A stretch of DNA of 64,000 nucleotides from Beta vulgaris subsp. vulgaris (Eukaryota > Streptophyta > Magnoliopsida > Caryophyllales > Amaranthaceae), in the NCBI RefSeq assembly GCF_026745355.1, contig NC_079206.1, forward strand, positions 21,817,399 to 21,881,398. Direction: 5' to 3'. Position numbers and translations under genes: made by a program. A model generated the notes under the pieces. It was not told the origin of the DNA. It saw only the letters and a list, made by a program, of their open reading frames with translations, and ran no database searches. Positions 11,311-20,919 of this stretch are shown here, piece by piece (the stretch's first letter is position 1; every line of letters starts with the position of its first letter).

Positions 11311-11645
11311 CATTTAATCTACTAGTGTTACTTCATATATCGCTAACAGAGATACCTACTTTTAACACATAACACATAATGTTCTCCAGGCTAATGTAAC
11401 TATAACTTCCAGGCTCATGACATCGAACATTCTCATCATCACTCAATACAATTGGGTTATGACAGCTTCTTAATCTATCAACTTGCCTGACAGACATGGT
11501 TAGGGATCTATAACAAATAAACCTATTCCAATGGATATACTTAGTACTCTTCCTGAATGCAATTCCCAACAATGAACAATAAGGAGTAAGCACCACATCA
11601 TAGGCATGAAAACATAACACTTAGTAGACACGAAAATATAAACAG

Positions 11646-11765
11646 TTTGCAGGGAAGAAAAAAATAATCATGCATCCTTTGCAGGGAAGAAAATATAATG
11701 CATCCTTAGCAGAGAAGAAAAATAATAATGCATCATTAGCAGGGAAGAAAAATAATAATGATGCT
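11646..11765. repeat. Minisatellite, about 30-bp unit, four copies
   Basis: GCAGGGAAGAAAAATAATAA followed by TGCATCCTTA is repeated four times with small changes. Confidence 0.8.
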
Positions 11766-12263
11766 GAACTAACTATTCAATGCAGGCATATAATATTTCT
11801 ATCCTATATGACCTTCCTATACTACCCATTCTCACAATGCAATAATATAAACTTTAAAGGCATGAAAAATAATGCAGACACTTTTACTAAAATAATAATA
11901 ATTAAGGGTCTATAAAAAAAATTCAACTAAAAAAAACTTTCGGACCAATGACATTCGGAAAAAATTTCGACTCTCTAAAAAAAAAATTCGGACAATGTAA
12001 AAAAAAATTCGAACAATAAAAAAATTTCGGACCATTATAATATTCGAAAAAAAAAGAAAATTTTGAACACTAAAAGAAAATTCCGAAATTTTTTTTTTTA
12101 TGCGGACATAAAACAAATTTTCGGTCTAAAAAAATAAAAATAAAATGGTATATTCCTATAAGTTTTCAAAATGAATAAGTAGGAACAATTCTAAAGTTTT
12201 CTTCAAATAACTAATAAGCTAGTTATTTAACTAGGCGCCTATAAATTTTGAAAATAACCTAAA

Positions 12264-12277
12264 GCTCCCAGATAGCA
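12264..12277 (-). other. Candidate primer-binding site of the minus-strand gypsy element
   Basis: Three bases past the LTR end (minus strand) the sequence reads TGCTATCTGGGAGC, which resembles TGGTATCAGAGC (complement of initiator tRNA-Met) with two extra bases and one change. Position supports the call; the match is imperfect. Confidence 0.45.
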
Positions 12278-12280
12278 CTT

Positions 12281-14569
12281 TGTAACACCCCGATAATTCT
12301 CTCTTTTAGAAAATACTTTTATAATGTGCAAGTAGAGAATTACCCAAGTATTATCGCCCGTGTGATGTATCGGCTTATTCAGAATTTTGCAGCGGAAAAC
12401 AATTAACTAAACTTTGAACTTTATTAAAACTTCAATAAATAAATAAACAAGTGTTTAGAACTTAAACAATCTAATTCAACGAACTCAAACAAACTTAATA
12501 AAATATGCAGAATGTAAACTTAAACAATCTCTTCATTCCAGATTCCCAATGATGCACATCCGCGAACCTGTAATGTCAATGCTATACTGAATCTGCTCAC
12601 CAAAATGGATCATCACAGGATCAATAAGGCAAAGCCATTATCACACACACAAACAAAGCATGTAATCAGTAAACCTGAGTACTACATATTAAAACATAAG
12701 CATTCCGAACATGATACTAAATAATAACGTGCAGAGATAAATAATAACATAATCATATAACATTTTGCAGACAACTTTTGACTTAAACTCTAAACATCTT
12801 TTTGTTATTAAAATGGAATAGTTATTGGACCTGAGTTGTCCCACTAACAATGCCTTCATTACGAATACGAAATATGGGAGCTACCACGTATTCCAGAATG
12901 ACCTGCGATATCGATGAACCTTTGTAATAAAAAAGAGGAATGGGGATCAATCCATCTCCTAGAAATAGTCATGGCACACTCACCATAACCCCAACTCCCA
13001 ATGTCCAACTCTAGACGTGCACTAGTCTAAAGTCTACAACTATTCTCGTAACACTTTACGTTAATTACCAATAAATTATGACACACACATACAAGCAACA
13101 CGGAAATAATCAAATAATCACAAATAAACTTCTTTTATCTTAGGATTTAATAAGTGATCACAACTTACAATCCAAAATTACTTCCTTTAATCCAATCCAT
13201 TTTATTTGTTGAACCTAGCCAACAATCCAACTTACCTTTATATAGGCATAACTCCAACTTACTAAATAAGGCCCACAATCCTCATAAGATAATAAAAATA
13301 ATATATACTTGCCAGGAATACATGAACAACATGATTCGATTCTCTATAACGTATATCAATTCCTCATGCGAATTAATGAACAAACTTTCTTTTCATGCTT
13401 GTATCAAATAATCCATACAAACATACAATCCAGTACTCATAATAAATCTCAATTCACATGCTTGCACACAGGCATAAAACATGTAACAATCAAATATTGG
13501 AAATCATATATATATGAACAAAATAAGTTCCTATACATGATACTAAAAATCTCTTAAAACATGATACTAATCACATAGCACGCAATTATGTACGTACCTC
13601 ATAGTATCTAATAAGCTATTATGGTTTTTCTAGCAATTAAAACCTTAAAAATTCATGTTTTCATGATTAAAACTATAATTTGAGCATAATAACAAATCTG
13701 AATTTTTTTCTTATAATATAAACAATATATAAATCAAGATTACATATTAAAACAATAATTAAAACTAATAATCATGATTACTAACAAAAGAAAACATAAA
13801 AAAATATAGTCTTTAATGGAAACTTGAGGAAGAAGAAAAGAAAACAACCAACAAAGAGGAGAAGGAAGGAAGTCGCCGGCAAGGAAAGGCGCAACAGTAG
13901 CAGCCAACGGTGCTATGGGCAGGTTTCGAACACTTGGTGACGTTTCTTGTTGAAGAAGAAACGTTACTTGAACAAGAAGAAAGAGGTTTCAGAGGAGGAG
14001 CAAGGAACGTGCAAAGAGGAGAGAGAAAAGTCGAAGAGGGTGAATTGCGTGAAGAGGAGAGGGAGAGAAAATAACCTTGTGTGGGAAAAATAATTGGGTA
14101 TTAGGATATTTATAAAAAGGCTTCCTTTTTGGGCTTAGGAAAAAGAGATAAGGTTTGAATGAAATTTGATGATGAACAAGATAAATAGCTTGGGACTTTA
14201 ATCATCAACATGACTCTTTTTTCTTTTATCCTTTTAGGATTTTTTAGGTTCCTCAATTCCATTAGACTTCTTTTTAAATAAAAATTAGTATTTAAAACTT
14301 TTATCAAAACATGCGTAATTAAAATATTCTAAACTTTATTAAGTCATGAAAAATAATTTCATTTGACTTTTAAAATAGTCAACCTTTTTAAATAGTCTAA
14401 TCATTTCAAAACTAATTTGGGTTTAAATATAAATATATAAATACTTAAATATATTTATAAAATCTTTTAAAATTATTGGTGATTACAATAACACATTTAG
14501 GAAAATTACTATGTGAAGTAATTTCATAAATATTCATATTATAATTAATCTATTTGTAGACAAATTACA
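12281..14569 (-). repeat. LTR of the chromovirus-like gypsy element
   Basis: On the minus strand the segment starts TGTAATTTGTC (14569) and ends GGGGTGTTACA (12281), giving TG...CA ends with TGTAA/TTACA inverted tips. It contains a TATA box at 14114-14107 followed by a C/T-rich leader, as in a U3-R arrangement. A phrase TTCCGCTGCAAAATT near its end is common in Tekay-like LTRs. The 14569 border is less sure than 12281 because no second LTR is present for comparison. Confidence 0.55.
14107..14114 (-). promoter_or_regulatory. TATA box in LTR
   Basis: Minus strand reads CCTTTTTATAAATATCC, and within about 40 bp downstream the sequence becomes CTCTCCCTCTCC-rich, typical of a transcription start region. 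Confidence 0.55.
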
Positions 14570-14576
14570 TTTTAAA

Positions 14577-15299
14577 TTAATTAAATGCATTTATAGATAG
14601 ATGTTCTCTACATACAAGTCCTACCATGGTATGATATTCTTCATCCTCTAATTCTCGCCCCACAATACTCCTTGTGACCCCAAAATAGTGGTCATCTTCA
14701 GGGGAGTAATTGAACATGGTTTTGAAGATCAGCCTGTGATAGTTATTGTCCCATGCATACCTTCTGTTGATTAAGGCTAGATACATCCATGAGAAGAAAC
14801 CTTCTTGGGCCCATAGTTCCCAAAGTTGACATACACACTTGAAGTGTACTGTCCTCCCCTCAATTTCATCTTGACCTTCTTCCAGCCTCACCACTTTGAC
14901 AGAGGTTTGGGTACAGGAGAGAATTAGGCATTTTGCGTATGCCCAATTTGTAGTCTGTGGCCTTAGGAGATTGAAGGTATTAGTTACTTCTTATCCCCAC
15001 TTTTTACAGACTGGTAGCAGTTAATCTTGTGATCTTTCTGCTAGCTTTGGCCATATGTGGATAGATAATAGATCCATGTTGGCACCAACTTTGGTGGCGC
15101 TTGATTCTGCCAATGCCACGTCTTCTGGCTCCACTATGAGATTAGCGCCAAAAATCCTTGCCATTTTCTCCTCCCATTGTGTTGTCTTAGTTGCTATGAA
15201 GGCTTTTTTGTCTTCATTTATGATGTTAAGAGCACGATGATGGTTGAAGCAATCATCATCAAATTCAACCGCTAAGTTTGCATAAGCTTCATTATCCAT
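14577..15299 (-). pseudogene. Unidentified frame P1 beside the acidic/PMD module
   Basis: Starts MDNEAYANLAVEFDDD at 15299 and ends VCREHLSINAFN at 14577, about 240 codons with two in-frame stops near 15020 and 14995. It has an acidic N-terminus, a central CTQTSVKVVRLEEGQDE, then FKCVCQLWELWAQEGF and FNYSPEDDHYFGV. I do not recognise the family. It resembles P2, about 1 kb upstream on the same strand, in two blocks: W..K/I..FG...I.PE/KEV, and a block ending KCTCLLWKE/KCVCQLWEL. It may be an accessory gene of the Tat-type unit that also holds the acidic and PMD frames. Confidence 0.5.
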
Positions 15300-15787
15300 C
15301 TTAATTTTTTATGAGATGAAATTGAAATGATGAATATGCTTGTTAAAACCAACTTTTTTAAATAATCGGTCTAATTTCTTAACAGTCATTTTTATAATAA
15401 CTTCTAGGATTAGCAAGTAATTAAATACTTGGACCCTTTCTCGAGAAGTCTAATAGGCCTTTTTTTTTACCAATTTGTTGGAAAATCTCATGACAATATT
15501 ATGCTTAGACTTTAGGGCGTAGATGTTACTTCCTTGGTTCATCATTCATTTTTATTGAACAATTGAATTATACACGTAATTTGATACAGTATTGGAAATC
15601 AAATCTTAATTGAATTATTTCATTTTATGAAAACAAAACTCTATGAACATAATATATCTAATAAATATTTTATTAAATCTCAAAAGCCATTACATAGTCT
15701 CCTAAAGGGATATACCATGTATAATAGATATGACAGTTGATTATAATACTTGAAAACATTTCACCCTAATACTTGATCTATCAAGTC
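15300..15787. other. AT-rich gap between P1 and P2
   Basis: No gene or repeat recognised. Confidence 0.5.
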
Positions 15788-16383
15788 CTAAGATGGGCAA
15801 AAACTAATGATGATTTGTGGTTCCTCATGTTCTTCCACATTAGGATCATCATCGTCTGAATAATCTTCATCTAAAAGCGTTGGAAACCTCATCTCCAGCA
15901 TGTGTTCTTTCCATAAGAGGCACGTACACTTTAGTTTAAGCTTTTTGAAGCTTGTGTTATTATCCAACTGGACAACTTGGTATTTCCTCATGAAGACTCC
16001 TAGACTGCTCTCACAAATGATTGATCTGTGATACATGAAGGCGAGATCAGGAGGGAAATATTGTTTTGCAATATTTTCACTCCATGCCTTACAGACCACT
16101 AGGAGTTTGAGTAAGTCTTATTTTCCTAGTTTTGGCTATAGGTTCGTCGCTAGGAAGTCTATGTCACTTTATATGCATGTAGCGCTTGAACCTTTTTCCT
16201 CCACTTCTTTTGGTTGGATCTTTGAATCCTTTCCAAAGTATTTAAGGATGTTGGCCTGCCACTTTTTAATCTCTTCTTCCTTAAATTCCTCCCAATCCTC
16301 TTTTATAATGTCTATTTGAACCTATGCCTCCAACATTCCCTGGGAAAATTTGGAGGAGTAGCAACTTGCTTATTGTTAGCCAT
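15788..16383 (-). pseudogene. Unidentified frame P2, paralogue of P1
   Basis: A start MANNKQVATPPNFP lies at 16383. After frameshifts the readable part is 16099-15788: AWSENIAKQYFPPDLAFMYH, LDNNTSFKKLKLKCTCLLWK, and an acidic end DEDYSDDDDPNVEEHEE. It shares with P1 the order (W..IL/KYFG..., WPKL.., C/VCK.W, ...TS.K..., KC.CLLW) and the strand. The acidic C-terminus is not shared. No known domain recognised. Tandem duplication of an ancestral frame is the simplest reading. Confidence 0.45.
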
Positions 16384-16992
16384 TTTCTTAAGAGGTTTTG
16401 GATTTTGTAGAAGATAAAGATTTGGGAGTGAGATATTTCAATAATCACGAAGTGCATTTATAATACGTTCTTTTAACCGTTATTCCTATTTTTTGGGATG
16501 ACTAAGCGTCATTTGATATTATTATCACGTCATTTTAATTAGAGATTTTTATTCCCAAATTCTAGCCCGTAGTGGGTGAACATGGGTTAACACGACTTGC
16601 CCACTAACTCTTAATTTGTACTCTTATCTTCTAGAGTTTAACCATTAATGGCGTGTACAAGTGGGATTTGCCATCATTACTATTGGAAGTAATTTTAAGT
16701 CCATAGGTTTAAATGATTAACAGTTTTAGTATCCCAAGAGACACTTTATGTATAAACTTTAAACATATATTTTTTAACATGCATTATTTGATTCAATTCG
16801 CATTTTTGAACAGTTCAATTTTATATCTAATTCTTTGATTTGACTCAAGTAAATAATGCAAATGAAATTTTTAACAAATTTAAGAGAAAATTCAAAATTT
16901 ACATTTCATAATAATAAAAATTACAACCTAGAAATTTAATTTTTTAAAAAAATTTCATTTTAATTAAGAGTTTAAATCCTAAATTCCTAGGC
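16384..16992. other. AT-rich gap between P2 and the acidic frame
   Basis: No gene recognised. The part next to the acidic frame (CTAGGTTGTAATTTTTATTA, minus strand) resembles the sequence just after the acidic frame at 55660, so it is probably its 3' untranslated region. Confidence 0.5.
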
Positions 16993-17420
16993 CTAATCTA
17001 AATCATCCCTAGGGGTCCTAGGCTTGTAAGCATCTGAGTCAGCTTCAGAACCGCTGCCCTCAGTGTCCCCTTTAGCAGGATTGTACTCGTCGCTAGAAGA
17101 CTTATGAATCCTCCTCCTTTGGGAAAGAGGTTCATCATCTTCTTCTTCCTCATCATCTGCATCCTCATCTTCATCTTCCTCATCATCACTGTCAGAATTG
17201 TCTGACGAAGAGGAAGAATCCTCTGGATAAAAAGAATTCTCTAAGGAGAAAGGGTCTCCTCTCTCATCTTCTTCTTCTTCCTCCTCCTCTTCCACTTCCT
17301 CCTCTAACTCTTTCGGGATTCTAGGAGGAGGAGAAGGGATACATGGTTGAGGTTGATCAACCTCTTTGGGGGTTGATCTCTGTTGTGAGGTAAGATTCTG
17401 CAGAAGGTTAAGGAATATCC
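16993..17420 (-). pseudogene. Acidic protein frame (inverted copy of the one at 55.1-55.6 kb)
   Basis: The minus-strand frame is open from about 17420 to the stop at 16993. It reads a Pro-rich piece (QPQPCIPSPPPRIPKELEEE), a long Glu/Asp/Ser tract, a basic patch SQRRRIHKSS, and the end EADSDAYKPRTPRDDLD. The other copy has QPWPQEPTPLPPQI, a Glu tract, AKRRRVRGSGRKPKR, and DADSNAYNP in the same order. No in-frame ATG is evident upstream of the acidic tract in either copy, so the true start or a spliced first exon is unknown. Composition suggests a nuclear acidic (activator- or chaperone-like) protein, which is inference only. Confidence 0.6.
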
Positions 17421-17534
17421 ATTTGGAGATGGAAATTTTTTCTAGAGAGACAAAGTTTTGGGGAAATGAGAGGTTTTTCTTTGTGGTAAGTTTTTCAAGA
17501 GATGAGTGTGATATTAGAATTATTACATTATCCC

Positions 17535-17542
17535 TTTTATAA
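17535..17542 (-). promoter_or_regulatory. TATA box for the acidic frame
   Basis: Minus strand reads CCCTTATAAAAGGGATAATG. The copy at 55003 reads GTCCTTATAAAAAGGGAATG. The shared core and the same position relative to the frame suggest a conserved promoter. Confidence 0.6.
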
Positions 17543-17892
17543 GGGATTTTACTATTTTTCTTAAAACTGATGAATCAAAAGTTACGCCCTTTTATTCTAA
17601 TAATGGGCTTAAACTGATATTTTCTTTATAATGGGCTTCCTAGTCATAACTCATTAAAATGGGTTTCTTGTGACTTTAAAACCTTTATGTTTTAGTCTAT
17701 TAAAAACTTAACATTAATTTGGCCCAGTTAAAAGATAACCCAAAATAAAATATGACACGCATTACACACGTGTTTAATTTTGGTTGTCTTATCCATTAAT
17801 ATCTTTTTTAAGGATTTCTGGAAAATTTAAAATCTTTCAGACCAACTCAATTCTTTTGCAAATTCACAAACATTACTAAACTTCAATTCACC

Positions 17893-18057
17893 ATGTCTAA
17901 TGAAAGAACTGACTGTGAGAATGAAATTCGTGAGGCACTAGCTAAAAAGGCTTTTACCATGCAATCTGAAACAGCTCGTCAATCATGCAACCATAAAAGT
18001 TAATATTGGGAAATATAAGCCCCAAGAAGCTTTGCGCTGTTTACCATTTTGGTAAGC
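17893..18057 (+). pseudogene. Start of a PMD-type frame, divergent from the acidic frame
   Basis: ATG at 17893 opens MSNERTDCENEIREALAKKA and continues ...MQSETARQSC. After a 1-nt shift it reads TIKVNIGKYKPQEALRC. The PMD gene at 54650 begins MLEEAKTHREDEISKALAAK, ...MHSTAARQLC, TAIKVNLIHYNPQVFW. E-EI--ALA-KA--M-S--ARQ-C is shared. Similarity ends at about 18057, where the rest of the gene has been lost. It lies about 500 bp from the acidic frame on the opposite strand. Confidence 0.6.
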
Positions 18058-18336
18058 AGTTTTGCAGATGAATTTTGGATGTGCATGAGAGCATACTAGG
18101 GAGGGGATCTTCACCTAGATTAGAGTATTTTATTTATTTTGAGTATTGAGACAATATCTACTTTTATTAATAAAGAAGTATTATTATTTTTTATTAGTCT
18201 TCCGCTGCAATTTATTTTTGTAACGTAGTAGTTGGTTGCCGAAAGCATGTTAGTCACGTGGCTGTAATACTCCTAAATTACTCAAATATATCTACTGAAT
18301 TATTTATTTAAAAGTGAGTAATTTGGTGGTGTTACA
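18058..18336 (+). other. Possible LTR tail fragment
   Basis: Contains AATAAA near 18168, a phrase TTCCGCTGCAATTT (18209), and ends GGTGGTGTTACA, resembling the end of the LTR at 12281 in opposite orientation. No partner LTR was seen. Confidence 0.35.
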
Positions 18337-18681
18337 CCAACAAACTGAGCGAGCTGAACAAAAGTCAGTTAGCCACACCAGCAAGAGGGAAGTTAGTTAG
18401 TTAGCTTTGTAATAGTTTGTTAGCTTGTTCTGTTAGCTTCTTTTATCTACTCTTATACTAGTATATAAGCTTCTTACTGTTTTCTTTTCTAGTCATTCAG
18501 AAAATTAGAGACTTAGGTTTGTACTTCTCTCCGTAAAAGTTTCTCTCAATTAATAATGAACTAGTTCTAGATCATGAGCTTATAATTGAAACCAGTGAAG
18601 GATAAACAATCTTCGTGTTCTTGATGTAGCTTGATCTTCATTCACTGAAATTAGAGTTGATATTGTAGGCTTGTAGCAACA
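18330..18681 (+). repeat. Probable solo LTR, copia-like
   Basis: TGTTACACCAAC at the left and TTGTAGCAACA at the right give TG...CA ends about 350 bp apart. A TATA box (TAGTATATAAGC, about 18459) is followed by a short leader, AATAATGAA and a T-rich area. Flanking pentamers do not match, so borders are tentative. Confidence 0.45.
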
Positions 18682-18699
18682 CACTCTACAAGAAATACT

Positions 18700-20204
18700 A
18701 ATGTTATTAGGAACTAATAGTATCTCTATTAATTACAAGTTTAGTAATTACTATTAATTAGTCATGATTTCATATATTTATCATTGGTATCCATCTCTAA
18801 TGTACTAATTAGTAAGGCATGTTGCACTAATTAGTAACACATCACATATAATTAGTATTTAAAGGATTAAGGTTGACCCAGTGAGTGTGAGGCACTCCTT
18901 TCATTCTTGTGATAAGGTTGGGGCTCAATTCTCAATCCTTGCAAGAAGGATCCTTATAATTTCTCCACCTTTTTTGCGAAAATCAGATGATGCATCTTAA
19001 AAACAGAAGAAGTATATATAAAACAAGGTTTTTGTTAACTTGATAGGATAACATGAAAAATATGTTACTTTAGACTATTAATTCACTAGCAAGTCTGCCA
19101 ATGCATGTTTTTAAAGGTTTATGATCCCCTCTTGAAGATTGAGTAGTCAGAGTATATATCTCCTGTGTCCTTTACTTTCACTAATCGGTCAAGGCTTCTT
19201 CTAATAAAAAAAATAGCAAAGGAGATGTGAAGGTTTAATTTGACTCCTCCACCTCAATGCATTTATCCAACATTTGCGGATGATGTGGCTAATACTGGTA
19301 TTCATCGCTTTGTTATGGCAAGTGTGACTTGAGGGCATGGATTGACTCTTGCGTGTAATTTAATAAGTAATTAGTCCACTCATTTGATTTGATATTATTT
19401 TATTGTTGAACCAAAACGGCAAAACGTTTCTTGGTACCATAGCGTACTCGAAATAGTCAAAATCTATGATAACGCTCTACATGTGATGTGTACAAGTTTC
19501 TACAAACGAAACGCTTCTTATGCTAGATAGCTAAACAATGTTAAAGTACTACCAGCCTGAAACGTTTCCTTTCGATCATGAGATGCGTCATAGTATCATA
19601 TTTTAGTATTGATTGTAAACTTACGATGTCTATTTCCATATATCCACTTACGAGCAAAGAACCTTAGCTTAGTTACCCTCTTTCGAGAATCATGAAGTTC
19701 ATCAAAAGGCAAAAAGTGATTAGTTGTATGAGTACTTATAAGTAATAGGGTTGGTTAAATTATTAAGGCTCTGTACAATGAAAATCACATGCATTGAGTT
19801 CTTTGTTGATAAATTAAAAGTAGAGAGATATTTCAAAGTATATAATTTAATATTATAAGATAAAAAATACTCACACAATAACATTTTATGATTTTATCTA
19901 TATATATTATATATAAAATCCAAGACAAAGAACTGTTATGTTGCCATATATATTTTCTCCTCCCAAACAAACGACACAATGTAAACAATAAAAATGTGTT
20001 TGTAAAGACTTGAACAAACAATCTCTCATTTGAAATACAACGACGACAATGTTATATATGGAAAAATTTATCAACCAATTGGATTACCATTGATCAATAT
20101 TTATAGTCATACATACCAGGATAGTCCTATGATGATTATGTAGCCTAACTAGAGTAGAATGGTAGGAATAAAATACATCCTAACTATATTTTTATTCTAT
20201 CACA
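18700..20204. other. AT-rich DNA without a gene
   Basis: No convincing coding region. A short stretch at about 18868-18978 has weak tRNA-like box A and box B phrases (see findings). Confidence 0.5.
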
Positions 20205-20700
20205 CCCACACAATCGGAGAGGGAAGAGGGTGAACGTTGAGATTAGACTTAAACTCCAAGAATAACTGCCGCAAAAGACCTTTAGTGAGAATGTATTCAA
20301 ACAGATACCTTGTAGAAACATGCAACACACGTACCTGACCTAACACAACCTTTTCTAGAACAAAATGAATATTCATCTCAACATATTTTGGTACGTTGGT
20401 GTTGTACTGGGCTGCGAGACAAATAAATAGCACTGACATTATCACAAAAAACAATAGTAGCCTGTCGGAGAGGACAATGTAACTCCAAAAGAATTACGTG
20501 AACAACAAGCTTCCGCGACAACATTTACGACGCCTCGATATTCTGCCTCAGCACTTGATCTAGAAAGAGTAGCAGGACGAATAGTAGCAGGACGAATAAC
20601 TAGAATAAAAGTTTCATCACAATCCACACCAACCTTCTGAGACTTGTCATCACAAACAAGACGAGCTTTGTGCCTTTGAAGGTTACCAAATCTAATCTAC
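20205..20700 (-). pseudogene. Ty1/copia pol scrap: RT start fused to RNase H end
   Basis: The minus strand reads KARLVCDDKSQKVGVDCDET, then ATIRPATLSRSSAEAEYRGV, then VAEACCSRN. After a frameshift it reads QYNTNVPKYVEMNIHFVLEK and LTKGLLRQLFLEFKSNL. The first is the start of copia reverse transcriptase and the rest is the RNase H C-terminus, so most of RT and RNase H has been deleted between about 20570 and 20600. Several shifts make it non-coding. Confidence 0.8.
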
Positions 20701-20919
20701 AATCTCATATTTGTCTTTGTAGGAAAAAAAAGTATTTAAAGATAAGTCTACATCCAACAATTATTGAATTCAATAACTCGTAAAAAAATGCAAAAAAACT
20801 AACAATTACATCCCATTGTCCCAAAATGACAATTTCACATCTTAAAACACAAATTAAATAATTTGAACAAGACAAATTTATGATAAATTCTTTTCTTTTA
20901 AAGTTTTTTTTGGTAATAT

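Larger units (their letters stand above)
7487..11327. mobile_element. CACTA-1: non-autonomous CACTA element carrying GT14 gene exons
   Basis: The left end begins CACTAGTAGAATAAATG. The reverse complement of the right end reads CACTAGTAGATTAAATG. The two termini match over 31 nt (7487-7517 against 11297-11327) with one mismatch. Both ends carry dense subterminal copies of TTGCTGCGGTTTT and its complement, as in En/Spm-type elements. No transposase frame is visible. Flanking triplets are TAT and TTA, so the 3-bp target duplication is not intact. Inside, on the minus strand, lie at least five exons of a glycosyltransferase gene with their introns, indicating capture of genomic DNA. The element sits in the leader of the minus-strand gypsy element. 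Confidence 0.9.
11328..12280 (-). other. Gypsy leader (distal part) with low-complexity stretches
   Basis: No gene seen. It continues the leader interrupted by CACTA-1. It contains the minisatellite at 11646-11765 and an A-rich zone (11920-12130) in which AAAAAATTTCGGACCA-like phrases repeat irregularly. Confidence 0.5.
6290..14569 (-). mobile_element. Chromovirus (Tekay-like) Ty3/gypsy remnant, 5' half, minus strand
   Basis: Read on the minus strand, the parts come in retroelement order: an LTR (14569 to 12281), a primer-binding-like site directly after the LTR end GGGGTGTTACA, a long leader, and a gag start at 6765. The leader is split by the CACTA element at 7487-11327. The end phrase GTGTTACA followed by a tRNA-Met-type site is the usual junction in plant Tekay/Del chromoviruses. 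Pol and the 3' LTR are missing, being lost at the junction near 6290. Lineage is inferred from these features. Confidence 0.6.

Noticed and set aside
7487..11327. Array of TTGCTGCGG repeats considered as a CRISPR-like or satellite array
   Set aside because: Repeats are inverted pairs confined to two ends of an element with CACTA termini; this is a eukaryotic transposon.
11910..12116. Phe/Ile-rich minus-strand frame
   Set aside because: Comes from A-rich repeats in the gypsy leader.
16998..17189. Met/Lys-rich minus-strand frame
   Set aside because: A shifted-frame shadow of the acidic frame (GATGAG repeats).
19220..19345. Possible short exon (PTFADDVANTGIHRFVMASV)
   Set aside because: Looks protein-like but is short, followed by a stop, and I recognise no family or neighbouring exon.
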